The position numbers were made by a program, and so were the translations under genes. A model generated the notes under the pieces. The model did no database searches. It was given only the letters and a program-made list of their open reading frames with translations, and was not told the DNA's origin. From assembly GCF_030269125.1 (NCBI RefSeq), contig NZ_BSSM01000011.1, forward strand, positions 1 to 64,000: a stretch of DNA of 64,000 nucleotides, read 5' to 3'. The DNA comes from Streptomyces hygroscopicus subsp. hygroscopicus (GTDB lineage Bacteria; Actinomycetota; Actinomycetes; Streptomycetales; Streptomycetaceae). Shown piece after piece: positions 52,170 through 61,587 of the stretch (positions within the stretch are counted from its first letter, which is position 1; each line of letters opens with the position of its first letter).

Positions 52170-53291
52170 ATGACTGAGACCCCGCAGCGCCCCCTCCGCG
52201 TCCTCGCCGCCATGTCCGGCGGCGTCGACTCCGCCGTCGCCGCCGCGCGCGCCGCGGAAGCCGGCCATGACGTCACCGGCGTCCATCTCGCGCTCTCCGC
52301 GAACCCCCAGTCCTTCCGTACCGGCGCGCGGGGCTGTTGCACCATCGAGGACTCCCGCGACGCCCGCCGCGCCGCCGACGTCATCGGCATCCCCTTCTAC
52401 GTCTGGGACCTCGCCGACCGCTTCCGCGAGGACGTCGTCGAGGACTTCATCGCCGAGTACGAGGCCGGCCGCACCCCCAACCCCTGCCTGCGCTGCAACG
52501 AGAAGATCAAGTTCGCCGCGCTCCTGGACAAGGCGCTCGCCCTCGGCTTCGACGCCGTCTGCACCGGCCACTACGCCAAGGTGCTCGTCGGCGCGGACGG
52601 CTCCCGCGAACTGCACCGCGCCTCCGACATGGCCAAGGACCAGTCGTACGTCCTCGGCGTCCTGGACGAGAAGCAGCTCGCGCACGCGATGTTCCCGCTC
52701 GGCGACACGGTCACCACCAAGGAGGAGATCCGTGCCGAGGCCGAGCGCCGCGGCCTCGCGGTGGCCAAGAAGCCCGACTCGCACGACATCTGCTTCATCG
52801 CCGACGGCAATACCCAGGGCTTCCTCGCCGAGCGGCTGGGCAAGGCCGAGGGCGCCATCGTGGACGAGTCCGGCGCCCGTCTCGGCACGCACGAGGGGGC
52901 GTACGGCTTCACCATCGGCCAGCGCAAGGGCCTGCGCATCGGCACCCCGGCCCCCGACGGCAAGCCGCGCTACGTCCTCGACATCTCCCCGGTCACCAAC
53001 ACCGTCACCGTCGGCCCGGCCGCCGCCCTGGACGTCACCGCCCTCACCGCGATCAAGCCCCGCTGGTGCGGCACCGCCCCCACCGCCCCGGGCACCTACA
53101 CGGCCCAGCTGCGCGCCCACGGCGGCGAGACCGAGGTGACCGCGGAGCCCGTCGACGGCGAACTGCGCGTCACCTTCGCCGAACCGGTCCGCGGCGTCGC
53201 CCCCGGCCAGGCGATCGTCCTGTACGACGGCACGCGTGTCGTCGGCTCCGCCACGATCGCCTCCACCACCCGGGCGACGACGGCGGCGTAG
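52170..53291 (+). CDS. mnmA: tRNA 2-thiouridylase MnmA
   Basis: MnmA activates U34 of Glu, Gln and Lys tRNAs with ATP and inserts sulfur received from a cysteine desulfurase. The 373-residue product has the PP-loop SGGVDS near its start and the catalytic cysteines in NPCLRCN (Cys 106) and DSHDICFIADG (Cys 208). GQRKGLRIG and a C-terminal beta-barrel follow. ATG 52170 is preceded by GGAAG; the open frame continues to 52107 across the promoter. It lies 315 bases after the desulfurase gene, with the riboswitch between, so it has its own promoter. Confidence 0.96.
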   Translation: MTETPQRPLRVLAAMSGGVDSAVAAARAAEAGHDVTGVHLALSANPQSFRTGARGCCTIEDSRDARRAADVIGIPFYVWDLADRFREDVVEDFIAEYEAGRTPNPCLRCNEKIKFAALLDKALALGFDAVCTGHYAKVLVGADGSRELHRASDMAKDQSYVLGVLDEKQLAHAMFPLGDTVTTKEEIRAEAERRGLAVAKKPDSHDICFIADGNTQGFLAERLGKAEGAIVDESGARLGTHEGAYGFTIGQRKGLRIGTPAPDGKPRYVLDISPVTNTVTVGPAAALDVTALTAIKPRWCGTAPTAPGTYTAQLRAHGGETEVTAEPVDGELRVTFAEPVRGVAPGQAIVLYDGTRVVGSATIASTTRATTAA

Positions 53292-53317
53292 GCCCTCCCG
53301 ACCCGCGGGGGACCCGG

Positions 53318-54100
53318 CTAACCCGCGAAGAACCCGGCCAGCACCGGACCGAGCACCTCCGGCTCCACCATGTGGGTCTGCCCCTCCAGGACCCGGTACT
53401 CGCCCCGCGGCGCCGCGTCCGCGACGTCCCGGCCGGCCTGCCGCATCCACTCGGGGCTCGCGCCGCCCGTGACCACCAGCAGGGGCACGGCGACGGCGGC
53501 CAGCCGCGCGCGGGGGAGCAGTCCGTCGCCCATCACGGCGTCGTCGTACGCGAGGCTCGGCGCGACGGCCTCCATGCCGGGCCACATGGGGGACTGGCGG
53601 GCCCGCTGGATCATCTGCTCGCCGAGCCCGGTGAGCCGCAGGAACAGCTCGACCGCGTCCCCGCGCCTGTTCTCCGCGAGCGCCTGCCCGAGATCCCGCT
53701 TGTACGCGGCCTCGCGCTCGGCGCCGCCCGGCAGATGATCCGCGTACGGAACCTCGTACACCGCCGTACGGGTGAACGGCAGCCCGCTCGCCGACGCCTC
53801 CAGGGCCAGCGCGCCGCCCGAGGAGACGCCGAACAGCGCCGCGTCGCCGCCGACCGCGTCCAGCAGCGCGGCCAGGTCCTCGACCTCGCGCTCCACCGCG
53901 TACGGCGCCGTGTCGCCGCTCCTGCCGCGGCCCCGGCGGTCGTAGACGACGGCCGTGCAGTGGTCCGCGAGCCGTTCGGCCAGGGGGGCCAGGGTGCCGC
54001 CGGTGGACATCGCGCCGCTCACCAGGATCACCACGGGCCCCCGGCCGGTCACCGAATAGGCGAGGGGGGTGCCGTCGCGGGAAGTCGTCTTCTTGTCCAT
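53318..54100 (-). CDS. Alpha/beta-hydrolase
   Basis: The 260-residue protein has an alpha/beta-hydrolase core: VVILVSGAMSTGG with the oxyanion region, VVYDRRGRGRSGDT, the nucleophile elbow GVSSGGALAL and the terminal His in LEGQTHMVEPEVL. It has no signal peptide. The substrate is unknown; the pattern resembles small esterases acting on xenobiotics. It converges on mnmA with a 26-base gap. ATG 54100 opens with DKKTTSRDGTPLAYSVTGRG, typical for the family. Confidence 0.87.
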   Translation of the reverse strand: MDKKTTSRDGTPLAYSVTGRGPVVILVSGAMSTGGTLAPLAERLADHCTAVVYDRRGRGRSGDTAPYAVEREVEDLAALLDAVGGDAALFGVSSGGALALEASASGLPFTRTAVYEVPYADHLPGGAEREAAYKRDLGQALAENRRGDAVELFLRLTGLGEQMIQRARQSPMWPGMEAVAPSLAYDDAVMGDGLLPRARLAAVAVPLLVVTGGASPEWMRQAGRDVADAAPRGEYRVLEGQTHMVEPEVLGPVLAGFFAG

Positions 54101-54137
54101 GTCCGTGCAGACTGCCGCACGACGGCGGAGTCACCGG

Positions 54138-54461
54138 TCACGACACGTCGACGTCGTAGAAGCAGAGGTGGTCCTTGATCGGCGCGACGTCCGGCTTCGG
54201 CTCCGGGTACGCCCAGGCGAGATCGGGCGCGTCCGGCAGCGACCAGTAGGACGCCGTGCCCTTGAACGGGCAGACCGTACGGGTCTCCGAGGGGGTCAGC
54301 AGGTCGAGGCGCACGTCCTCGGCCGGGATGTAGTACCGCACCGGGCAGCCCGTCTCACGCAGCAGCAGGGGGCGGTCGGTCTCCGCGAGCACCTGGTCGC
54401 CGCGCACCACGCGCACGTGCCGCTCGTCGGCCTCGATGGTGATGGTGTGTCCTTCGGTCAT
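54138..54461 (-). CDS. DUF427 family protein
   Basis: The 107-residue protein is a DUF427 domain: ADERHVRVVRGDQVLAETDR, YIPAEDVRLDLLTPSETRTV, CPFKGTASYWSL and a final KDHLCFYDVDVS. The family is small and of unknown function. ATG 54461 has a plain family N terminus and no strong ribosome site. It is divergent from the LOG-family gene by 51 bases and lies 37 bases upstream of the hydrolase gene, in the same direction, so they may share a message. Confidence 0.88.
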   Translation of the reverse strand: MTEGHTITIEADERHVRVVRGDQVLAETDRPLLLRETGCPVRYYIPAEDVRLDLLTPSETRTVCPFKGTASYWSLPDAPDLAWAYPEPKPDVAPIKDHLCFYDVDVS

Positions 54462-54512
54462 ACCCGGACAGCGCCGTCGGGCGGTCGGTTCTTCCCGCGT
54501 ACGGTAGGGGGC

Positions 54513-55052
54513 ATGAACATCTGCGTCTTCCTCTCCGCCGCCGACCTCGACGAGCGGTACACCCGCCCCGCCCGCGAGTTCGCGAAACTGCTCGGCAAGG
54601 GTGGCCACACCCTGGTCTGGGGCGGCTCCAACGTCGGTCTGATGAAGGTCGTCGCCGACGGGGTGGAGGAGGCGGGCGGCCGGCTGGTCGGCGTGTCCGT
54701 GGAGTTCCTGGCCAACAAGACGCGGCCCGCCGCCGACGAGATGGTGATCGCCTCCGACCTCGCCGAGCGCAAGAAGCTGCTGCTGGCCAAGGCCGACGCC
54801 GTGGTGATCATGGTGGGCGGCACCGGCACGCTGGACGAGGCCACGGAGATCCTGGAGCTGAAGAAGCACGGCCGCACGCAGAAGCCGGTGGTGCTGCTGA
54901 ACACGGCCGGTTTCTACGACGGCCTGCGCGAGCAGTTCCGCCGCATGGAGGAGGAGGGCTTCCTGCCCCGCCCCCTGGCCGAGCTGGTGTTCTTCGCGGA
55001 GGAGCCGGTCGGGGCGCTGGCCTACCTGGAGGAGCAGGCGGGCATCCGCTGA
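54513..55052 (+). CDS. LOG family (TIGR00730-like) Rossmann protein
   Basis: The 179-residue protein belongs to the lysine-decarboxylase-like LOG family, whose members release free cytokinin or act on nucleoside 5'-monophosphates. It starts NICVFLSAADLDERY, then LVWGGSNVGLMKVV and the family site MVGGTGTLDEATEI. The motif normally reads PGGxGTxxE; here the Pro is Val (VGGTGTLDE), while the Arg and Glu positions remain. ATG 54513 has GTAGGGGG upstream. It precedes an SDR gene by 16 bases. Confidence 0.88.
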   Translation: MNICVFLSAADLDERYTRPAREFAKLLGKGGHTLVWGGSNVGLMKVVADGVEEAGGRLVGVSVEFLANKTRPAADEMVIASDLAERKKLLLAKADAVVIMVGGTGTLDEATEILELKKHGRTQKPVVLLNTAGFYDGLREQFRRMEEEGFLPRPLAELVFFAEEPVGALAYLEEQAGIR

Positions 55053-55068
55053 TGCGAGCATGGCGGGT

Positions 55069-55758
55069 ATGGCTACACATGTGATCACCGGGGCCGGTTC
55101 CGGCATCGGCGCGGCCGTCGCCCGCCGGCTGCACGCACGCGGCGACGAACTCGTCCTGCACGCGCGGGACGCGGGCCGTGCGAAGGAACTGGCCGCGGAG
55201 TTCCCGGGGGCGCGCACCCTGGTGGGCGACCTCGCGGAACCGGACCGGCTCTCCTGGGCGTTCTCCCACCAGACGCTGCCGGACCGGGTGGACTCCCTGC
55301 TGCACATCGCGGGCGTGGTGGACCTCGGCGAGGTCGGCGACCTGACCCCGAAGTCCTGGCACCACCAGCTCTCCGTCAACCTCGTCGCCCCCGCCGAGCT
55401 GACCCGCCTGCTGCTGCCCCAGCTGCGTGCCGCCCGCGGCCACGTGCTCTTCGTCAACTCCGGCGCCGGACTCTCCGCCCACGCGGGCTGGGCCGCCTAC
55501 GCCGCCTCCAAGCACGGCCTCAAGGCCCTCGCCGACGCCCTCCGCCAGGAGGAACACGCCGCCGGCCTCCGCGTCACCTCCGTGTACCCGGGCCGCACCG
55601 CCAGCCCGATGCAGGCCAAGGTGCACCAGCAGGAGGGCAAGGAGTACGACGAGTCCCGGTGGATCGATCCCGAGTCGGTGGCCACGACCATCGTGATGGC
55701 GCTGGATCTGCCGCGGGACGCGGAGGTCAACGACCTGACGGTCCGACCGGGCCGCTGA
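55069..55758 (+). CDS. Short-chain dehydrogenase/reductase
   Basis: The 229-residue protein has the SDR nucleotide motif TGAGSGIG, an NAG-equivalent (HIAGVVDLG), the catalytic Ser in FVNSGAGLSA and the YAASK pair. It would oxidise or reduce an alcohol or ketone with NAD(P). ATG 55069 is preferred over ATG 55060 because it gives the family start ATHVITGAGSG. It is close behind the LOG-family gene and is followed by the methionine synthase-like gene. The substrate is unknown. Confidence 0.9.
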   Translation: MATHVITGAGSGIGAAVARRLHARGDELVLHARDAGRAKELAAEFPGARTLVGDLAEPDRLSWAFSHQTLPDRVDSLLHIAGVVDLGEVGDLTPKSWHHQLSVNLVAPAELTRLLLPQLRAARGHVLFVNSGAGLSAHAGWAAYAASKHGLKALADALRQEEHAAGLRVTSVYPGRTASPMQAKVHQQEGKEYDESRWIDPESVATTIVMALDLPRDAEVNDLTVRPGR

Positions 55759-55789
55759 CCGGGGCCGACGGGTTCCGTAGGCTTCCCTG

Positions 55790-56797
55790 GTGAGCGAAAA
55801 CAGCGTGTTCAGGTTCGCCGGGGCCACCGGGATCGGGTCCATGCCCGGTGGCGACGCCCGGGAGGCCGCCAAGACCGTCACCGGGTCCTTCGAGGACTTC
55901 CCGTACCTGCCCGAGCTGCCCGCCCGGGGGCCCGGCGCCGACATGATCGGCCGTACCGCCGGGATGCTGGTCGAGCTGTACGCGCGCGTGGAGCCCAGCG
56001 GGTGGCGGATCGGCGACCGGCCGGGAAGGGACACCCGGCGGGCGCGGGCCTGGCTGGGGGAGGACCTGGACGCCCTGGAGGAGTTCACCCAGGGGTACGA
56101 GGGCGACCTCAAGGTGCAGGCGGTCGGGCCGTGGACGCTCGCCGCCGCCCTGGAGCTGAAGAACGGCGAGGCCGCCCTCTCCGACCCCGGGGCGTGCCGC
56201 GACCTCGCCGCCTCCCTCGCCGAGGGGCTGAGGCTCCACCTCGACGAGGTCCGGCGCCGCGTCCCCGGCGCCCGGATCGTGCTCCAGCTCGACGAGCCGT
56301 CCCTCACCGCCGTACTGCGCGGCCAGGTCCGTACCGCCAGCGGCTACCGCACCCACCGCGCCGTGGACCGCCAGCTCGTGGAACACACCCTGCGCGAGGT
56401 GGTCGCGGCCCACGGAGACGGTCCCGTCGCCGTCCACTCCTGCGCCCCCGACGTCCCCTTCGCCCTGCTGCGCCGGGCGGGTGTCGCCGCCGTGTCCTTC
56501 GACTTCGCGCTCCTCACCGAGCGTGACGACGACGCGATCGGCGAGGCCGTCGAGGCCGGCACCCGCCTGTTCACGGGTGTCGTGCCGGGCACGGACGGCC
56601 CATTGTCAGACCCTGCCGGTAGCGTCATGGGTGTCAGGACGTTGTGGCGCAGGCTGGGGCTGAACCCGGGCCTGCTCGCCGAGGCGGTCACCCTCACCCC
56701 GGCGTGCGGCCTCGCGGGCGCTTCCCCCGCCTACGCGCGCCGGGCGCTCGCCCACTGCGTCCGGGCGGCGAGATCCCTCGCGGACAACCCAGAGTAA
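55790..56797 (+). CDS. Methionine synthase-like protein (MetE C-terminal domain type)
   Basis: The 335-residue protein corresponds only to the C-terminal catalytic half of cobalamin-independent methionine synthase. It begins GATGIGSMPGGDA, contains VQAVGPWTLAAAL and VLQLDEPSL, and has zinc-ligand candidates in VHSCAPDVP and LTPACGLAGAS. Full MetE is about 750 residues, so it lacks the N-terminal folate half. Such short forms may use other methyl donors. GTG 55790 has a weak site. It ends 15 bases before ligA, so they are probably co-transcribed. Confidence 0.87.
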   Translation: MSENSVFRFAGATGIGSMPGGDAREAAKTVTGSFEDFPYLPELPARGPGADMIGRTAGMLVELYARVEPSGWRIGDRPGRDTRRARAWLGEDLDALEEFTQGYEGDLKVQAVGPWTLAAALELKNGEAALSDPGACRDLAASLAEGLRLHLDEVRRRVPGARIVLQLDEPSLTAVLRGQVRTASGYRTHRAVDRQLVEHTLREVVAAHGDGPVAVHSCAPDVPFALLRRAGVAAVSFDFALLTERDDDAIGEAVEAGTRLFTGVVPGTDGPLSDPAGSVMGVRTLWRRLGLNPGLLAEAVTLTPACGLAGASPAYARRALAHCVRAARSLADNPE

Positions 56798-56812
56798 CGG
56801 GAGGACAACACG

Positions 56813-59011
56813 GTGGCCGGCGACAAGCAGGCGGAGACCACGGCGGTGCCCGCCGAGGCCCGCGACAGGCACGCGCAGCTGGCGGAGCAGATCGAGGAGC
56901 ACCGCTTCCGGTACTACGTGAAGGACGCTCCCGTCATCAGCGACGCGGAGTTCGACCAGCTCCTGAAGTCCCTGGAGGCCCTGGAGGAGCAGTATCCCGA
57001 GCTGCGCACCCCCGACTCGCCCACCCAGAAGGTGGCGGGGTCGTACGAGACGGAGTTCACCGCGGTCGAGCACCGCCAGCGCATGCTCTCCCTCGACAAC
57101 ACCTTCAACGACGACGAACTGGCCGCCTGGGCCGACCGCGTCGCCCGCGAACTCGGCGACCAGGAGTACCACTTCCTGTGCGAGCTGAAGGTCGACGGCC
57201 TCGCCGTCAACCTCACGTACGAGCACGGCCGCCTCACCCGTGCCGCGACCCGCGGCGACGGCCGCACCGGCGAGGACATCACGCCCAACGTCCGGACGAT
57301 CGCCGACATCCCCGACCGGCTGCACGGTGACGAGGTCCCCGATCTGGTGGAGATCCGCGGCGAGGTCTACTTCCCGATGGAGAAGTTCCTCGAACTGAAC
57401 GAACGCCTCGTCGCGGCCGGCGACAAACCCTTCGCCAACCCCCGCAACGCCGCCGCCGGTTCACTGCGCCAGAAGGACCCCCGCGTCACCGCCACCCGCC
57501 CCCTGCACATGGTGGTGCACGGCATCGGCGCCCTGGAGGGCTTCAGCGGCCTGACCCGCCTCTCCCAGGCGTACGACCTCCTCAAGACCTGGGGCCTGCC
57601 CACCTCCTCGCACAACCGGGTGGTCGACGACCTCGACGGCGTACGGCGGTTCATCGCGCACTACGACGGCGAGAACCGCCACTCGGTGGAACACGAGATC
57701 GACGGCGCCGTCATCAAGCTGGACGAGATCCGCCTCCAGGGCCGCCTCGGCTCCACCGCGCGCGCCCCGCGCTGGGCCATCGCCTACAAGTACGCGCCGG
57801 AGGAGGTCAACACCAAGCTCATCGACATCAAGGTGGGCGTCGGCCGCACCGGCCGCGTCACGCCGTACGCCCAGGTCGAACCGGTCACGGTCGCGGGCAG
57901 CGAGGTCGAGTTCGCCACCCTGCACAACCAGGAGGTCGTCAAGGCCAAGGGGGTGCTGATCGGCGACACGGTCGTCATCCGCAAGGCCGGCGACGTCATC
58001 CCGGAGATCCTCGGCCCGGTGGTCGACCTGCGCGACGGCACCGAGCGCGAGTTCGTGATGCCCGGCGAGTGCCCCGAGTGCGGCACCCCGCTGCGGCCCA
58101 TGAAGGAGGGCGACATCGACCTCCGCTGCCCCAACGCCCGTACCTGCCCGGCCCAGTTGCGCGAGCGCGTCTCCTACCTCGCGGGCCGCGCGTGCCTGGA
58201 CATCGAGAACTTCGGCGAGGTGGCCGCCGCCGCGCTCACCCGCCCCCTGGAGCCGGCCGACCCGCCGCTGGTGGACGAGGGCGACCTGTTCGACCTGACG
58301 GTGGAGAAGCTGCTGCCCATCAAGGCCTACGTCCTCGACCCGGACAGCGGTCTGCCCAAGCACGACCCCAAGACCGGCGAGGAGAAGGTCGTCACGGTCT
58401 TCGCCAACCAGAAGGGCGAGCCGAAGAAGAACACTCTCGCGCTGCTGGAGAACATCGAGGCGGCCAAGTCCCGTCCGCTCGCCCGTTTCCTGAACGGCCT
58501 GTCCATCCGGCACGTCGGTCCGGTCGCCGCCCAGGCCCTCGCCCGCGAGTTCCGCTCCGTCGACCGCATCGAACAGGCCACGGAGGAGGAACTGGCGGCC
58601 GTCGACGGCGTCGGCCCCATCATCGCCGCAGCGGTCAAGGAGTGGTTCACCGAGGAGTGGCACCGCGAGATCATCCGCAAGTGGAAGGCCGCCGGGGTCC
58701 CGCTGGAGGACCAGGTCAGCGGGGAGGCGGAGGGTCCGCGTCCGCTGGAGGGGCTCACCGTCGTGGTCACCGGCACGCTGGAGGACTTCACCCGGGACGG
58801 CGCCAAGGAGGCGTTGCAGAGCCGCGGCGCCAAGGTGACCGGTTCGGTGTCGAAGAAGACCTCGTTCGTGGTCGTGGGCGACAACCCGGGATCGAAGTAC
58901 GACAAGGCCGTGCAATTGAAGGTTCCGGTGCTCGACGAGGACGGATTCGGCGTCCTCCTGGAGCAGGGCCCGGACGCCGCGGCCGAAGTCGCGCTTCCGA
59001 CCGAGGAGTAG
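56813..59011 (+). CDS. ligA: NAD-dependent DNA ligase LigA
   Basis: LigA seals nicks in replication and repair using NAD. The 732-residue product has the full domain order: the Ia domain (residues about 15-75), the adenylation domain with ELKVDGLA (Lys 126) and the OB fold (VGVGRTGRVTPYA). A four-Cys zinc finger follows (CPECGTP and CPNARTCP), then helix-hairpin-helix repeats (HVGPVAAQALA and VDGVGPIIAAAV) and a C-terminal BRCT domain (LTVVVTGTLEDF onward). GTG 56813 follows GGGAGGA. It overlaps no other gene and ends in a hairpin. Confidence 0.97.
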   Translation: MAGDKQAETTAVPAEARDRHAQLAEQIEEHRFRYYVKDAPVISDAEFDQLLKSLEALEEQYPELRTPDSPTQKVAGSYETEFTAVEHRQRMLSLDNTFNDDELAAWADRVARELGDQEYHFLCELKVDGLAVNLTYEHGRLTRAATRGDGRTGEDITPNVRTIADIPDRLHGDEVPDLVEIRGEVYFPMEKFLELNERLVAAGDKPFANPRNAAAGSLRQKDPRVTATRPLHMVVHGIGALEGFSGLTRLSQAYDLLKTWGLPTSSHNRVVDDLDGVRRFIAHYDGENRHSVEHEIDGAVIKLDEIRLQGRLGSTARAPRWAIAYKYAPEEVNTKLIDIKVGVGRTGRVTPYAQVEPVTVAGSEVEFATLHNQEVVKAKGVLIGDTVVIRKAGDVIPEILGPVVDLRDGTEREFVMPGECPECGTPLRPMKEGDIDLRCPNARTCPAQLRERVSYLAGRACLDIENFGEVAAAALTRPLEPADPPLVDEGDLFDLTVEKLLPIKAYVLDPDSGLPKHDPKTGEEKVVTVFANQKGEPKKNTLALLENIEAAKSRPLARFLNGLSIRHVGPVAAQALAREFRSVDRIEQATEEELAAVDGVGPIIAAAVKEWFTEEWHREIIRKWKAAGVPLEDQVSGEAEGPRPLEGLTVVVTGTLEDFTRDGAKEALQSRGAKVTGSVSKKTSFVVVGDNPGSKYDKAVQLKVPVLDEDGFGVLLEQGPDAAAEVALPTEE

Positions 59012-59019
59012 CGGTTGAA

Positions 59020-59059
59020 GGCCACCCGTTCGGCGCATACCAGTTGCATACGGGTGGCC
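59020..59059 (+). terminator. Hairpin after ligA
   Basis: GGCCACCCGT (59020-59029) and ACGGGTGGCC (59050-59059) are perfect 10-bp arms with a 20-base loop, eight bases past the ligA stop. The loop is longer than usual for a terminator, but the position fits. Confidence 0.65.
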
Positions 59060-59272
59060 CCGGGCGCATTCGGGCAACCGCCGACGACCGGTGCCCGTGG
59101 AAGCCCCGCGCGGCCTAGTGTTGAGTAGTGCACCTGCCGCGCCCGGCGGCGGTCGGGGGCATTCCCCTGCCCGCCGTGGGCGCGGCAGGGGTTTCTTCAG
59201 CGCGAAGCCGTCGATGGTGTCGGACATCGGGCCGCGTGGGCGTGGGCACCGCCGGCTGTGAGAGGGACGGGA

Positions 59273-61570
59273 ATGGAACCGACCGAGAGCGTCGCCCCGG
59301 ACTCACGGCTGCGCCTGCGCCGCCGCGCGCTCGCCTGGCGGGAGAACCTGAGGCCGGTACGCGAGGGCGGTCGTACCCGACCGCGCGGCCGCCCGGCCGC
59401 GGCCGGCCCCGCGGCCCCGCCGCACACCCGTGTTCCGCTCGCCATCGAGCCCGCGCCCGGCCTCGTCGGCGCGGGCGTCGGCATCGGCGGTGATCCGGAG
59501 CCCGGTCGGCGGCTGCCCTGGCCCGCGCTGCCCACGGCCGTCACCGCGGCCGCCGCGCTCGTCCTGGGCGCCGGCTTCCTCCGCGCCTTCGGCGGCGGGC
59601 ACGCCCTCTTCCCGTACGGCACCGTCGGCTGGTCCCTGGCCCTGCTGACCGGGATCATCGTCGGCCACCTCGTCATGCTGGGCCGCGCCCGCTGGTGGGG
59701 CGGCACCGGCTCGGGCGCCGCGCTCACCCTCGCCGTGCTGCTGCTCTACGGCTGGGTGCCCGCCGGCCTGGTCAGCCTCACCGTCGTCGTCCTGGTCGGC
59801 ATCGCCCGCCGGCACCGCCGGCGCCAGGGCGTGCTGCACGGCGCGGCGGACATCCTCGGCATCGCGGTGGCCGCCCTGCTGCTCGGCGCCCTCGGCCGGG
59901 TGCCCAGCGTGGAGCAGCCCTGGCGGACGCACGGCTGGAGCCTCGCCGCCGTGCCCGAGGTGGTGCTCGCCGCCGTCGCCTATCTCGCCGTCAGCCGCGG
60001 CCTGCTCTGGTACCTGAACGCGCCGCGCGAGCACGGACTGCCCGCCGTCCCGCGCCCCGCCCTGGTCAGACAGGGCCTGGTGGCCGTGGCGCTGCTCGGC
60101 ATCGCGCCGCTGCTGTGCGTGGTCGCGGACGTCCGGCCGGTCCTGCTGCCGCTGTTCGCCATCCCTCTCATCGCCCTCGACTCCGCCCTGTGGATGGCCC
60201 GCGCCCGCGCCGAGGAGCAGCTGCGGGACCCGCTGACCGGGCTGCCCAACCGGCAGTGGCTCCAGGAGCGGATCTGGACCGCGCTGGACGAGGCCGATCG
60301 CATCGAGGCCCGTTCCGCGCTGATGCTGATCGACCTCGACCGCTTCCGGTCGGTCAACGACACCCTCGGTCATCTCGCCGGTGACCGGCTGCTGCTGCAG
60401 ATCGCCGAGCGGCTGCGGCTCGCCCTGCCGCGCGGCGCGGAGGCGGCCCGGCTCGGCGGCGACGAGTTCGCGGTCTTACTGCCCGTCGTCGACTCCACCA
60501 CGTCGGCGATGCGGGTCGCGCGCGGTCTCGTCACCGCGCTGAGTTCCCCCCTCGACCTCGACGGCCTCACCCTCGTGCTGGAGGCCAGCGCCGGGGTCGC
60601 CGTCTTCCCGGACCACGCGAAGGACGCGGAGGGGCTCCTGCGGCGCGCCGACGTGGCCATGTACCAGGCGAAGCGGGACCGTACGGGCGTCGAGGTGTAC
60701 GAGTCCAAGCGGGACTCCAACACCCCGGACCGGCTCGGGCTGCTCGGTGATCTGCGCCGGGCGCTGGACGCGCACGAGGTGCAGTTGCACTACCAGCCCA
60801 AGGTGCGCTTCGACGGTCAGGTGGCCGGTCTCGAGGCGCTGGTGCGGTGGGTGCATCCCGAGCGCGGGAAGGTGCCGCCGGACGAGTTCATCGCGATCGC
60901 CGAGTCCTCCGGGCTGATGCCCCACCTCACCGAGTACGTACTGGAGACCGCGCTCGAACAGGTCGCGCGGTGGCGGTCCCAGGGCATCCGGGTACCGGTC
61001 GCGGTCAACGTCTCGCCGCGCGATGTGCACACCCCGGGCTTCGCGGGGTCGGTCGCGGCACGGCTGGCGCGGCACGGGGTGCCGGCGGGCGCGCTGCAAC
61101 TGGAGATCACCGAGCACGTGCTGCTGGAGGACCCGCAGCGGGCCGCGGACACGCTCGCGGCGTTGACCGGGCACGGCGTGAAGATGTCCCTGGACGACTT
61201 CGGCACCGGCTACTCCTCCCTGGTGCACCTGCGGCGGCTGCCGGTCAGCGAGCTGAAGATCGACCGGTCGTTCGTGGCCCGGCTGGCCGTGGACGCGGAG
61301 GACGCGGAGATCGTGCGCTGCACCGTCGACCTCGCGCACTCGCTGGGGCTGCTGGTCGTCGCGGAGGGCGTGGAGGACGACGAGACCTGGGAGCGGCTGC
61401 GGGACCTCGGCTGTGACGCGGTGCAGGGCTGGCTGGTCGCGGCGGCGATGCCGGCGGAGGAGACGACGTCGTGGCTCCGCTTCCGCCGGGGCGGCCCGGG
61501 GGCGCCCACGCGCTCGCCCGCGACCGCCGACGGAGAGGTGACCGCCGTCGGCGACCGCGGGCAGCCGTAG
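59273..61570 (+). CDS. rmdB: Membrane GGDEF-EAL c-di-GMP enzyme (RmdB-like), with TTA codon
   Basis: The 765-residue protein has an Arg/Pro-rich start, about eight membrane segments (about 75-300), a GGDEF domain (about 315-470) and an EAL domain (about 490-735). The GGDEF signature is intact (LGGDEF, 395-399) and the EAL set is present (EAL 521-523, DDFGTGYSSL). It can therefore both make and break c-di-GMP on paper. The S. coelicolor protein at this place between ligA and gatC, as I remember it, is RmdB (SCO5495), a phosphodiesterase that affects development. Codon 402 is TTA (60476-60478), so translation needs the bldA tRNA. ATG 59273 is preceded by GAGAGGGA. Confidence 0.9.
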   Translation: MEPTESVAPDSRLRLRRRALAWRENLRPVREGGRTRPRGRPAAAGPAAPPHTRVPLAIEPAPGLVGAGVGIGGDPEPGRRLPWPALPTAVTAAAALVLGAGFLRAFGGGHALFPYGTVGWSLALLTGIIVGHLVMLGRARWWGGTGSGAALTLAVLLLYGWVPAGLVSLTVVVLVGIARRHRRRQGVLHGAADILGIAVAALLLGALGRVPSVEQPWRTHGWSLAAVPEVVLAAVAYLAVSRGLLWYLNAPREHGLPAVPRPALVRQGLVAVALLGIAPLLCVVADVRPVLLPLFAIPLIALDSALWMARARAEEQLRDPLTGLPNRQWLQERIWTALDEADRIEARSALMLIDLDRFRSVNDTLGHLAGDRLLLQIAERLRLALPRGAEAARLGGDEFAVLLPVVDSTTSAMRVARGLVTALSSPLDLDGLTLVLEASAGVAVFPDHAKDAEGLLRRADVAMYQAKRDRTGVEVYESKRDSNTPDRLGLLGDLRRALDAHEVQLHYQPKVRFDGQVAGLEALVRWVHPERGKVPPDEFIAIAESSGLMPHLTEYVLETALEQVARWRSQGIRVPVAVNVSPRDVHTPGFAGSVAARLARHGVPAGALQLEITEHVLLEDPQRAADTLAALTGHGVKMSLDDFGTGYSSLVHLRRLPVSELKIDRSFVARLAVDAEDAEIVRCTVDLAHSLGLLVVAEGVEDDETWERLRDLGCDAVQGWLVAAAMPAEETTSWLRFRRGGPGAPTRSPATADGEVTAVGDRGQP

Positions 61571-61587
61571 GGACGCCCCGCACCGGC

